The position numbers and the translations under genes are program-made. From Lycium barbarum (Eukaryota > Streptophyta > Magnoliopsida > Solanales > Solanaceae), in contig NC_083339.1 of NCBI RefSeq assembly GCF_019175385.1, positions 32,207,637 through 32,271,636 on the forward strand: a stretch of DNA of 64,000 nucleotides, read 5' to 3'. Below, piece by piece: positions 1-10,272 of this stretch (position 1 is the stretch's first letter; each line of letters starts with the position of its first letter). The notes beneath the pieces are model-generated. The model was given only the letters and a program-made list of their open reading frames with translations. It was not told the DNA's origin and searched no databases.

Positions 1-1
1 T

Positions 2-604
2 GTGATCCAGGAAGCCGTAGATAAAGTAAAGCTTATTCGAGAACGGTTATTGGCTGCTCAGAGTCGACAGAAAGCTTATGCAGATAGACGACGTCGACCG
101 TTAGAGTTCCAGATTGGTGACTGGGTATTCATGAAGGTGTCGCCCATGAAGGGTGTCATGAGATTCGGTAGAAAGGGTAACTTGAGCCCCCGGTACATTG
201 GGTCGTATCAGATCGTGCGAAAGATAGGCGAGGTCGCCTATGAGCTAGACTTACCATCCGACTTGGAGGCCGTACACCCGGTGTTTCATGTGTCTATGTT
301 GCGGAAATGCATTGGTGATCCTTCCAGGATATTCCCAGTTGATGACATTCAGGTGACGGAGCAGTTATCTTATGACGAGCAGCCTGTATCTATTCTGGAT
401 CGACAGGTGCGGAGACTACGCACTAAAGAAGTGCCCTCCGTCAAAGTCCTGTGGCGCAACAATAATCGGGAGGAGATGACTTGGGAGGCGGAGGACGAGA
501 TGAAGAAGAAATATCCCCACTTGTTTCCGACGTCCACAGGTAATCTAATTTTTTTTCAATTTGTTGTGTTAATTGATAAAATGAATTATGTATGTCATTA
601 TTAA
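2..604 (+). CDS. pol C-terminus (integrase tail with chromodomain-like end), partial
   Basis: This open frame of about 200 codons is the C-terminal part of a Ty3/gypsy polyprotein. The visible blocks are the GDWVFMKVSPMKGVMRFG stretch (integrase C-terminal, GPY/F-like region), HPVFHVSMLRKC, and a final block with LDRQVRRLRTKE followed by REEMTWEAE. The last resembles the chromodomain of Tekay-type chromoviruses, which is thought to tether integration to histone marks. No stop interrupts the visible part. The N-terminal part is cut by the window edge, so the state of the whole gene cannot be judged. The frame runs past the usual LF ending by about 25 codons before its TAA, which suggests loss of the original stop. 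A1 ends about 20 codons earlier. Confidence 0.85.
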   Translation: MIQEAVDKVKLIRERLLAAQSRQKAYADRRRRPLEFQIGDWVFMKVSPMKGVMRFGRKGNLSPRYIGSYQIVRKIGEVAYELDLPSDLEAVHPVFHVSMLRKCIGDPSRIFPVDDIQVTEQLSYDEQPVSILDRQVRRLRTKEVPSVKVLWRNNNREEMTWEAEDEMKKKYPHLFPTSTGNLIFFQFVVLIDKMNYVCHY

Positions 605-650
605 AAAGGGACACTCCTGCCTTGATCATAATACCTTATAAGATTAATCT

Positions 651-686
651 AACATTCGGGGACGAATGTTCTTAAGGGGGGGAGAA
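651..686 (+). other. A0 pre-PPT hairpin and polypurine tract
   Basis: An 8-bp perfect inverted repeat (AACATTCG, loop GGGA, CGAATGTT; 651-670) is followed by a purine run of A, seven G and AGAA that ends at the LTR start. The purine tract is the expected primer for plus-strand DNA synthesis. Confidence 0.85.
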
Positions 687-3604
687 TGTTATGTCCCGTG
701 TTTTCGTATAATTGGAAATTGAGAAATAATTACGATTTATGTGTTATAAGGAAATATTTTGATTTTGGTGAATATGACTATGTTGGTTATGGAATCTTTA
801 ATGTTAAGACATCGGGAAAGGCCGAGGGTAAATCCGGAATTTTGGAAATTAGTTTCGGGAATTACAAAACGAGACTTTAACTAATTGGGCCAAGGAAAAT
901 TACGACCCAAAGTTGAAGCCCAACAATTGAAGGGGGCCGGCCATAGCAATTGGCCCAAGCCCACTTTTAAGCACATGACCCCTAAATGGATATATATGTG
1001 ATTCTACACTTAGAATTATCTAAGAGCAATCAAAAAATTCAAGAACACCCCAAAAAAAAGGGCTCTCAGCCGTGACTAAGAAAAGAGAAAGAAAACAATT
1101 TCCAAGCTTGGTTATTGATCCAAAAATCCTAATCTCTACATAGTTGTGAAGTGCTCAAGACGCTCTTCAACGTGAGATAATTTATTTGGCGAAAGAATCA
1201 CGTTTACAACAAGTCGGGTTTTCAAGAAAAGGTAAGAATTTTGCCCCTTTAATGTTATAGAATTGTTATGAATGTGTTAAGGATTGAGAATAGACGGGAA
1301 TCCCGTAACTTTGATGTATATAGAAAGCCGTGTGTGTGTGTGTATATGGTGTGTTGGCCGTGAGTTATATGTAGTGCAAAGGCATGGGAATTTTATCTTG
1401 TTTAGTTGGTTTGTGGCGTCGTTATAACATTTATGTCGTAAATAATTGATTGATGAATTAAAGTGGCGTTGGAAAATGATTTTGGACGTTATCGGAAAGT
1501 ATATACCTTTGGTATATTTGCGTATATCATTGTATATCTTTGATGCTAAAGACTTTAAATATGATTTATGGTTGATATTAATGAATTCGGAATGAAACGA
1601 CGCAAGTTAGAACGTTCGTTGTAAGTTTTGATGTTTTGAAAGAATTATGGAAAGTAATGAATCTTGGGCAATTTCGTATATGGCTTGGAATGTATTTGGA
1701 ATGTGATTGAATAATCTTGAATGAGTGAATGAATACAATAATATGGATATAGATTTGGAGTTTTGGAAGTTTGAATGAAAAGTTGCCAACTTAGGTAATA
1801 AGGTAGAACTTTGAAGCTAGAGTGGTTTGATTATGATTTGTGTTGTTGTTGATGTGTGGGCTGTTGTTGTTGATGTATTTTGAGCCGAGCTAAGTTTCGG
1901 GGGTGTTAGATTTATAGGGAAAATGCTGCCGAAATTTCGGTAGGCAAAAATGAAGTTAATGGCATTTTTAAGCCTAAGAATCTCAATTGGTAACTTTGAC
2001 CATTTGCAGATTTTTGACGAAACGGGACTGGACTTTCGGGAGAGCTTACGACATCTGTGAGGTATGTAAAGATTCCCACTCCTTCATTTGGCATATCCTA
2101 GTATGTTAGACGAATATGAGACCTTCCGGAGCATTTTTGTTCCTCGAAACCCGATCCACAGAAAAGTTACTATTCATTCAATTCAATTGAAGCCTAAGGG
2201 CTCTATTTTGGCTAGAATGCCACCATTCGTCCGAAACCTATCGAAATGTGGTCGGGTAACCTAGAAATGATTATGTCTGACCCCTGGCATATAAATGTTC
2301 GTAAAAATATGTTCGTCACCTCACTTTGACTCGAGGTGGGCCCGCTAACCCCGAGACGCCCTATTTGTCTTATTGGGTTGTCCTTTTGAATAACGTTTGG
2401 AATGGCACTTTCGATGTTGGAATTCCCGTCTATGGGATATGTTTCGACAATTACGATATGTTAAGCTACGTTCTGAGCTACACATATTTTTTTGGAAAAG
2501 TTTTGATAAATGAAACTTTATATCGGCTAAGTATCCGACTATTTTGCATTATGATATGACTTATGGGTTTACTTCGTTTTGGAAACCTATTTTGAATTAC
2601 GAATTGCATTGGTTTGCTCACGACTCCGCTCGTGCCTTATTATGACTTCGTTCACCGGTTCCCGGGCTGGATTTTGATTCGTGCGCCTTATAATAATTCG
2701 GCCGTATGCTGTGTTACGGTTCCCGAGGCTGCGCCATAGGGCCGGGTTCCGTTTGGAGTTATGCTGTGATATAGCTCGTGATGCGATACGCTCACCTATG
2801 ATTATGCTTGTGTTCGGGGATGTACGGAGATTTGGAACCTTCTGGTGTTATGCTGTGTGTGGCGCCAGCGTCGGAGTGGCGACCATGTTCCTAAGCGTTT
2901 GCATGATTTCATTTGCATTATGTATACGTATATGAATTCGATATAGATTTTGACCTACCCATTTGTACTCCACTTTGACATTTGATTTGCTATCGGTTTT
3001 GATCCATATTTCTGTACCCCGTGCTTTACATACTCAGTACATATTTCGTACTGACCCCCTTTCTTCGGGGGCTGCGTTTTATGCCCGCAGGTGCAGATAT
3101 CGGTGATCCTCCGCAGTAGGCTTCACTTCTTGCTATTCCGGAGTACTCCTATTTGATCCGGAGCCCACTTTTGGTACAGACTCTTTTTGCTTTGTATATA
3201 TTCGGTATGTTTGACTATTTGGGTACAGCGGGGCCCTGTCTCGCCATATGTCTTTGTTTTGAGTTTGTAGAGGCCTGTAGTCATATATGTGGGGCGAGGG
3301 TCCTATGTATGTTTGTCTGATTTTGTTTTCTGGTCTCAAAGCGGTCCGTTCGTTATGATGGCCCCAAATGGCCCTTATGCTTATGTTTGCACTTTTGGCT
3401 GGCGATGTCTACTCCGCCGCTTCGTTTGTATTTGATATGATATTTTGATTTGGCACGACCGCTTAAGACATATTTTGATATAAATTATGTTCGATATGAT
3501 TTCGAAAAATTATGAAATAAGTTTGGATTTGAAAATGAATGTGCGATTCGGTATGGGTACCCAGGTAGGGTGCCAGTCGCTGCCCACGAGGCTAGGTCGT
3601 GACA
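687..3604 (+). repeat. A0 3' LTR (about 2.9 kb)
   Basis: The LTR begins TGTTATGTCC just after the polypurine tract and ends GTGACA. It is clearly homologous, but diverged, to the LTRs at 10273 and 18155. It has a TATA-like ATATATAT near 988-997, a GT run near 1330, a perfect CCGAAATTTCGG palindrome at 1929-1940, and the paired-hairpin module at 3034-3071. No gene is seen in it. Confidence 0.9.
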
Positions 3605-6355
3605 CCTAATCTTTGGTTTAAAAATCAAGTTCTTGTGGGAATATTACCAAGTGCAAAGCCCGTTACAAGTTGGTATAAGTATTGTGGCAAGAAAGCAATT
3701 CTATCCTCCAAGTGAAGAACTTGAAGAAAGGTGAGGATTTAATGCTTTTGTTATGTTATAAATGGTATATGTATGTTGTAGTATGTGTGAATGAATGAAA
3801 AACATGGAAATTTTGTGTGTGGAAAAATATGCATGTTGGCCGAATACATGTACATGTATTACATGTCTTGGATGATTTGAATTCATGTTGTAATTTAGTT
3901 GTAGTATGGTGGAAATTTTATTAGAAATGGAAGTGGAATGAATTGGTGAAAATTGAAGAATGTAGGAGGTGGCCGTGTGGTATTGTTATGTGTTGATGGA
4001 GTATGAATTTGATCTTGTTTGTATGTTAAGTATGTTATGGTGAAGTGAATGGAAAGATAACAATCTTTATTGTTTTGGAAAAACGGTTATCAAGTTGTTG
4101 TAGGAAAGTATGCAACCTTGTTATGAATTATGTAAAAATGGAAATGAATGTGTCAAGAGGCAAATTATGATTATTGTTGATGAATTTGGAGGATGGAAAT
4201 GTATAATGAACTTGTATGTTGAAAGTTAGGAAAAGATTGGAAAAGTAGTTACTTAATGGAAAGTTTGAATGTTGTGTATCTTATGAATATTATGTGAAAA
4301 TGGTATGGATGCCTCCGATGTATGTCGTAATGAATTTGATGGATAATGAATATGAAAATAATAAGTTTGGTTTGGAAATGCAAGTTTGAAACGAAAAAAT
4401 GTTTCGTTATGTCTAAAGATGGCTAATGATGCCTTAGTGTATGTTTAATGTCCATTGATGTTTTGATGTCATTCCTGGGTTGTTGTGTTGATGAATTGAG
4501 CCGAGCTAAGTCTCGGGGATGTCGTATATACAGAGGAAATGCTGCCGAAATTTTGGTAGGCAAGTATGTGTAAAATTGGAATATGGAAAGAATGAAACTA
4601 CAAATGGTAAACTTGACCATTTCCAGATTTTGGACGAAATTTGGATTGACGCCAAGCGAGCATAAGGCGCCATCGAGGTATGTGAAGCATTCCCCTATGT
4701 TCCTAGGCATGTTCTGGATGTGGTAGGCTCGGCCGCGAGCCTTAAGTACGACTCCGTTCCCCGGAATTCGAGACGGAAAACCGCTCCAATTCCTTCAATT
4801 CAATTGAAGCTATTTTCTTACAAATTGCCTTTAAAGTGAATTTTTGTACAAAACTTCCCCAAACGGAGTCGGAACACTTCCAAACGACTATGGATGACCT
4901 CATAAGGTCTATTATCAATAATCTACGTATGTAGCCTCGAGGTGGTCCGAGGCGGGCCCACAAGGCCCGATACTTTCTGTAAAATTTTAAATACTTCCGT
5001 TTTGGTCCGATTTTCTCTAAAAACTTCTGGACTATTATTTTGTGTATGATATGGCTATTTTTGTGTAATTTATACAAAATGATTTCTGAACATCTGAGAA
5101 TCCGATTCTGATAATAATCTGTCGTGCCTTCCCAACTAGGATATAGGCGCGTATTATGCATACTATCTGGATATTCTGATTTTGACTAGCCATTTGGCAC
5201 CCTTCAGGTTGATCGAGTCTGTATGTTGAGTCTGTACGTAAGTAGTTTCTCATTTATCGGTTCGTGTCTGTCTCAATGCATTCTATCACTGCGACCCGGG
5301 CCAGGTTCTGTTATCGTGCATATTTCTCTGCATTGTTCACCGCGTCCCTCGGCGTACGGGCCGGGATCTGTATGTCTGTATGACATTATGATTTGTGTAT
5401 GGGGATGGCGGCCAGGATGTCATATGATCTGATCTGATTCTGTCTGTCCACCGCGTCCCGTACTAAGAGGGTCGGGTTCTGTTACCGCGCCCCCAGACAG
5501 GGCCGGGATCTGTATGAATGTATGCGTGTGCCATCTGTATTTATATAAGCACATGCCTCTGTATGATTCTGTATGACTCTGTACTACTCTGCATGCATAA
5601 TTCTGTCCGACATACTTCTGTCTGTCCGTCTGAATTACGACTATGTCTGTATGTCCGTATGGATTCTGATTCTGCTCGTCTGTCCGTATTATGATTCCGT
5701 CTGTCTGTCCGAACCATAATTCTGTTTATTTGTATGGAACACGATTCTGTATGTCTGTCTGGGTCATGACTCTGTCCGTCAGTCTGATTTATGGTTCTGT
5801 CCGTTATATTTCTGTGACTCCGGTTTGGACTATGCTTATATCTGTTATATTTCTGCTTTACATACTCGGTACATTTTTCGTACTGACCCCCGTTCTTCGG
5901 GGGCTGCGCTACATGCGCAGGTACAGACGCGCCAGCATAGGTTCCTGACGCAGCTATTTTGAAGAGCTCCTTTGATCCAGAGCATATACTTTTGGTACAT
6001 ATCTTCTGTTTTCCGTATGGTCTGTACGTATGGAAAATTCTGGGTATGGCGGGGCCCTGTCCCGTCATATGATTCTGTATGTCTGTAGAGGCATGTAGAT
6101 AGATGTGTGGGTTACGGGTTTCGTCTGTATGTTAGCCTTATCGGCTTATCTGTAAATGTCTGTATGTTCAGGTATATATATGATTCTGTATGTCTGTATA
6201 TATATATGTTTGCGCGCGTGTCGTATTTGTATCGGCCTACTTTTGTAACTTCTGTTTTAAAAAAAAAAATTGTATGATTCGAATTCGATCGGGTAGGTAC
6301 GTATGGGTACCCAGTTAGGGTACCAGTCGCGGCCCACGGGGTTTGGGTCGTGACA
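3605..6355 (+). repeat. C-family LTR, 3' portion (5' part outside the window)
   Basis: This sequence continues where A0 ends and finishes with GGGTCGTGACA, the same kind of LTR end as the other families. It shares their landmarks: the GCCGAG...CTCGGG block near 4498, a degenerate palindrome near 4538, and the hairpin module at 5866-5903. It is otherwise not alignable by eye with the A LTRs. It ends exactly at a CTGAG found once in intact B LTRs (28152-28156). C therefore inserted into a B LTR, and 6356-6360 is its right target duplication. Confidence 0.8.
5500..5860 (+). repeat. degenerate TCTGT/GTCCGT-rich short-repeat tract in the C LTR
   Basis: The strand repeats variants of TTCTGT, GTCTGTCCGT and GTATGTC for about 360 bp with no constant period. 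Open frames on both strands here are products of the low complexity and are not called as genes. Confidence 0.65.
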
Positions 6356-6953
6356 CTGAGCCTTCAGGTGTCGGTTTACGTATGCTGTTATTCGTTGCTC
6401 GTCTGATCTTATAATAATTGTTCCTTCAAGGTTAGACAAAGCGGCCATGGTTATTCCATAATGTAATCGGAGGTTACCGACCTTACGTCACTCCGATGGA
6501 TACATGACTTTCTTTGGGCTCTTATGCATGCTGCCTATATGATATATGTATATGTATATGGGGGATATGGGGAAAAGGGCCATATGTTGCGCTATAGACG
6601 CATTGCCACCTGGTCAGTTGGCGTAATATTATCCCGGACGCGGGATGCCCGGACGCGGGACATATGTGGGGGAGCCGACGTATTCGGCGCTATGACATGT
6701 TCTATTTTCTATATATGGACAAGAAATGTTTTTCAAAGAAAGCTAAGCATGCATGGCATCCGCCCTAAGAGACACTCATATGTACAGGTTACTCTTTTAC
6801 CTCATGATATGCTCCGTATTTCCATTATGTTATTATTCATATTTACATCCCTTACTACGTTACTATTCATGCCTTACATACTCAGTACATTGCTCGTACT
6901 GACCCCCTTTCTTCGGAGGCTGCGTTTCATGCCGCGCAGGTACACCCAGATGA
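6356..6953 (+). repeat. B1 5' LTR remnant (internal segment only)
   Basis: This matches 21289-21891 and 28152-28757 of the other B LTRs, from the CTGAG where C inserted to the CACCCAGATGA after the hairpin module. It then jumps directly into interior sequence. The last roughly 390 bp of the LTR, the primer site and the first roughly 330 bp of the interior are missing, so B1 has no primer-binding site. Confidence 0.8.
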
Positions 6954-7312
6954 TTTCATATTTGGTGCGTACAGATCTTGAGTAGTAGGAGTGGTAAAGG
7001 TGGTTCTGCCAGAATGGGTACGCCTAACAGGAAGAAGCGTGGAGAGTAAATACCATAAATAGGCAATAAGTGAGATGCGTTGTTTCAGAAAGGTTATGGA
7101 TTTGGCATGGCGATGAAGGTACGATCACTACCATCGGGAATCTGGGAATCCAGGACGAAAGATAGTTATGCACGTAAGCGAAAGACGAAGGTTGAGGGTC
7201 GAAAGGGGTAAAATAGTAATTGTAAAGGAGAAAGACGTGTTACGAGAGTGTCGCGGGATCTGTAATACCTCGACTCGCTCCAGATCATGTAATGGAGCTC
7301 ATGTGAGGAAGC

Positions 7313-7386
7313 GGACGCGATTATATCAGCATTAAGGCACCGGATTCCATCAAAGTTTCGAGGTTAAGCGTGCTAAGGTGGGAGCA
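7313..7386 (+). pseudogene. 5S rRNA-derived segment, 5' 74 nt only (B1 copy)
   Basis: This matches positions 1-74 of the plant 5S rRNA without gaps, including GCACCGGAT and the box A region GTTAAGCGTGCT. It stops before box C, because B1 lacks the following 330 bp present in B2. It is a relic and not a gene. Confidence 0.75.
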
Positions 7387-8154
7387 TGTGAGTTCCAACA
7401 ATCGGCGCTACGGTAAGGAAGGCATTGATCACGCAAGGGTACCGAAGTTCGAGGGATCGCAAAAATAAATGATACCAGTGTTACGAGGTAAGCTGCTATT
7501 ATTTTTACTACAGGTTAAGATTGGAAATTCTAGTATAACGATATTTGGAAAAGAAAGAGAGTGAGTAGATGGAAAATAAAGAGATCAAGGTGTCGGAAGG
7601 AGGTGAAAGGTAAGAAACTTCAGTGAGTGAAGCTCCCGAGAGAAACTACCGGCAAAACACGAGACTATTTGGGTAAGAACTCAAAGTAGGCATATGAAAA
7701 GAGATAGAGTATGGTGAAAGGAAACAGGAGAGAAGTGTATGAGGTTCGAGAACCGATTTCGATAAGTGGGGCTAAAGGAATAGTGACTAGGATAGGGGGA
7801 TGTGAAGTAAGAGAAAGAATGCTTAGGCTTGCGATGATGTTGAGGTGAAAGATCTATACAAGAATAAATGTATAGCTATATTAATATAGTTAAAGGTTCG
7901 ATGAACGAGGATAGGGAGAGTGAAAATTGTAAGGATTCTGTGCTAAGAACAAAAGTAGCGGAACGCTTGAGAAATATGGACGCGCAACTACAACACAAAC
8001 GCGTAGTTAAAGAAGAATTACGAGCAAGTGAGCTAAGCAAGTGAAAGGATGAATAGTGGATGGAAGGGTATGAAAATGTGGACAAAATGATGATATAGGC
8101 GCAAAATGAAAGAAAAACTTATGACGAGAAGTTCCCGATACGTCATGCACAGAG

Positions 8155-8364
8155 TTGGGAAGAAGGACGAGGAATAAGGCAATTGTCGTAGATGAAGGTA
8201 CTCGAAGACTGTTGGCGCATAAGGAGCCCCTTAAAAAGGGGGGGAGACTATATTATATTAGGCTTAAAAAGGAATCCACACCGCAGAGCCGACAAGGAAT
8301 AATGATGGACAAAACGAGTGCCAATACAAAGAAATCAGAGACAAGTATACTTGTGAAGAAATGA
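8155..8364 (+). other. 69-codon open frame of the B interior, unrecognised (B1 copy)
   Basis: A small basic frame (MGRRTRNKAIVVDEG... ending SETSILVKK) is also open in B2 at 24136-24345, with a few substitutions and no indel. Its last third may align loosely with the LDRQ...TKE chromodomain part of pol in A1, and a match to the pol end follows directly in another frame. I cannot assign a function. Chance conservation between young copies is as likely as coding. Confidence 0.3.
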
Positions 8365-8528
8365 CCTGGGAAGGACAAGGATAATGAGTTGGCGCAGTGG
8401 ATTAGAAGACCCATGTAATGACCGAGAGGTTCGATTGTAAAGAAAATAGGGTAAAATATGGGCATGAAGGAACGGACAATTCTAGGAGGGACCCTCCAGA
8501 AGTATTATAACACCCCATGAGATAAGTT

Positions 8529-8567
8529 GAACATTCGAGGACGAATGTTCTAAAGGGGGGGGGAGGA
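8529..8567 (+). other. B1 pre-PPT hairpin and polypurine tract
   Basis: A 9-bp inverted repeat GAACATTCG, loop AGGA, CGAATGTTC is followed by a long purine run (AAA, nine or more G, AGGA) ending at the LTR start. Confidence 0.85.
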
Positions 8568-8805
8568 TGTTATAGCCCGTACTTTGTACGTTCGGATATT
8601 TCAAGGTAGTCGTGGTAAGTTAAGTGAATGACCATCTTCCAAAATTATTTTAATGTACAAGTTGGTTATGAATATTATTTATGAACATTATTAGTATAGA
8701 AATATTGAGAGAGGCTAAGGGCAAAAAGGGAAATTCACAAAATATTCGAGAAGGTTCTTGGAGGGGCCATGTTGGCCGTGTGGCACATGCCATATTTTAT
8801 TAAAT

Positions 8806-9009
8806 GGGGGCTAATTATAAATATACATGGACTAAGCTTACTTAGCAAGACAAGTTGGCATATTTGATTATTTTTAAGAAACTTCAAGAAAAATAGAGAA
8901 GGGACATGTGTCCACTCTTCTATTTGTTGGGGGTAATTATATATATGGACAAGTCTTGCATAGCAAGACACAATTCTCTCCCACAAGCATTCAAGAAACT
9001 TCAAGAAAA
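8806..9009 (+). promoter_or_regulatory. B LTR: duplicated promoter-like segment with two TATA boxes
   Basis: Two diverged copies of a roughly 120-bp unit lie side by side. Each has GGGGG(C)TAATTATA, then a GCAAGACA motif, then AAGAAACTTCAAGAAAA. The TATA-like parts are TATAAATA near 8816 and TATATATA near 8938. The duplication is present in all three B LTRs, for example near 24800 and 26395. Start sites are not known. Confidence 0.5.
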
Positions 9010-10267
9010 CAAATAAGGCACCATTCCGCCATGGCTAGCCGAGCCTAGGGCCATGAAGAATTGATCAAGAAAAATATTCTTCTTCTAGTATTCCAACCAA
9101 GTTGAAGGCCCTTATTAACATGGAGTAGTTGTTGGAACAAGCAAAGCATCCTTTTGGGAAACTCACAAGCCTAGCCGAATGAAGGAGTCCAAGTATAAAG
9201 GTAAGGTTGACCTTCTCTTTCATGTGTTATGGATGATTTGTGCATGTTGTAATATGAAGAAATGGATGAAAATCATGAATTATGTGTGTCTTGGTTGTAG
9301 CCGAATAGAGGTGGTGTGGTGTAAGATATGATGAATTGATTTTATTTAGTAATTTTACTGTTGTAGTATGTGGAATTGGATGAAATTCATGAAATATGTG
9401 GGTGTGTGGTGGTGGCCGTATAAGGGCTGCCCTAGTTGGGTATGTTGAGATGATTTTACGTAGTATTTTAGTTGTTGCTATGGATTATGTGATGTAAAAT
9501 GAAAGTTTGATGGCTTGAAATGAAGTTGGAATCATTGTGGGATTGTTGAAGAAATTAGTGTGACATTAGTACAGTTTCTTATATTTGTTGGAATGATATT
9601 ACTAATGTGTAGGTTGAAAATATAATTCGTGAACTTGGAAGTGAGACATTTGTTTGGAAGATTGTAAGTTGAGTTGTGGTGATTGAATTTGAAAGAAGGA
9701 AATAAGTTATTATTGTTCTTGTTGAATTTGGAAGGTGTCGGGTGAAGTAGTGTGTTGATTGAGTCGTTGAATTGTATGACAAAGGTTGTTAATGTTAGAA
9801 TGCGTCTTGAATTGATTGTTGATGTTGTTGGTATGATTGACGATATTGTTGTTGATAGTTTTGGCGAGTTGAATTCTCGGATTGTTGATTGATGATTTGG
9901 GCCGAGTTAGATTCTCGGGGATGGTGTATTTACATGGGAGATGCTGCCGAAATTTCGGCAGATCATAAGTGAATTTATTTGAAAGATTAAGACAAGTATA
10001 TGGTGATGAATCTAATGATTGCGTCAATCTTCTTGAATGTAGGCTAGCGATAGCGAGCTTGGACAATTAAGCGTAGCTCAAAGGACGTGGAACAGGTATG
10101 TTAAGGCTTGTCCCTTTCTTTCAAAGGCATGAGCCCGATGTTATGATTTCATAATTGTTTCCATATCTTACTTGTTTTTCAAAAGTTAGATGTTTATGAT
10201 TCCAAGGCATGATTCTCTTCCTAATAACCCGTCAATGTTTTCCAAAAATGTCCGTATTTTTCCAAAA

Positions 10268-10272
10268 CAAAG
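10268..10272 (+). other. A1 target-site duplication, left copy (CAAAG)
   Basis: This equals 21043-21047. The uninterrupted B LTR has a single CAAAG at 27903-27907. Confidence 0.95.

Larger units (their letters stand above)
1..3604 (+). mobile_element. A0: 3' end of an A-family Ty3/gypsy (chromovirus) element
   Basis: The window opens inside pol. The order is the integrase C-terminus, a short non-coding stretch, a hairpin with polypurine tract, and a complete 3' LTR beginning TGTTATGTCC and ending GTGACA. The 5' LTR, gag and most of pol lie left of the window. The same family recurs intact at 10273-21042, which fixes the boundaries. The base after the LTR is where an unrelated C-family LTR continues, so A0 is an insertion into that LTR. 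Its right target duplication should be CCTAA (3605-3609), but the left copy is out of view. Confidence 0.9.
6954..8567 (+). mobile_element. B1 interior (truncated at its 5' end)
   Basis: This is collinear with 22612-24566 of B2. It contains a half-length 5S-derived block (7313-7386) and lacks the roughly 330 bp that B2 has between 23038 and 23366. No open frame resembles gag, protease, reverse transcriptase or integrase. Near 8354-8371 a GAAGAAATGACCTGGGAA stretch matches the chromodomain end of A1 pol (near 17940) at nearly the same distance from the polypurine tract, so the 3' end may be decayed pol. Confidence 0.75.
8568..10272 (+). repeat. B1/B2 shared LTR, left part (interrupted by A1)
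   Basis: The LTR starts TGTTATAGCC directly after the B1 polypurine tract. It breaks at CAAAG (10268-10272), where A1 inserted, and resumes at 21043. Relative to the other two copies it lacks about 46 bp near 9764, between two TCGTT repeats. A perfect 16-bp palindrome TGCCGAAATTTCGGCA lies at 9945-9960. Confidence 0.9.

Noticed and set aside
2326..2935. Short frames with hydrophobic stretches inside A LTRs (also 12228-12534, 20291-20561, 20691-20882)
   Set aside because: They fall on the conserved hairpin-rich part of the LTR. Frames differ between copies and none has a plausible start context or domain.
5541..6068. 175-codon minus-strand frame in the C LTR
   Set aside because: It falls on the degenerate TCTGT-rich tract. 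The translation is a low-complexity run of Arg, Thr, Asn and Ser.
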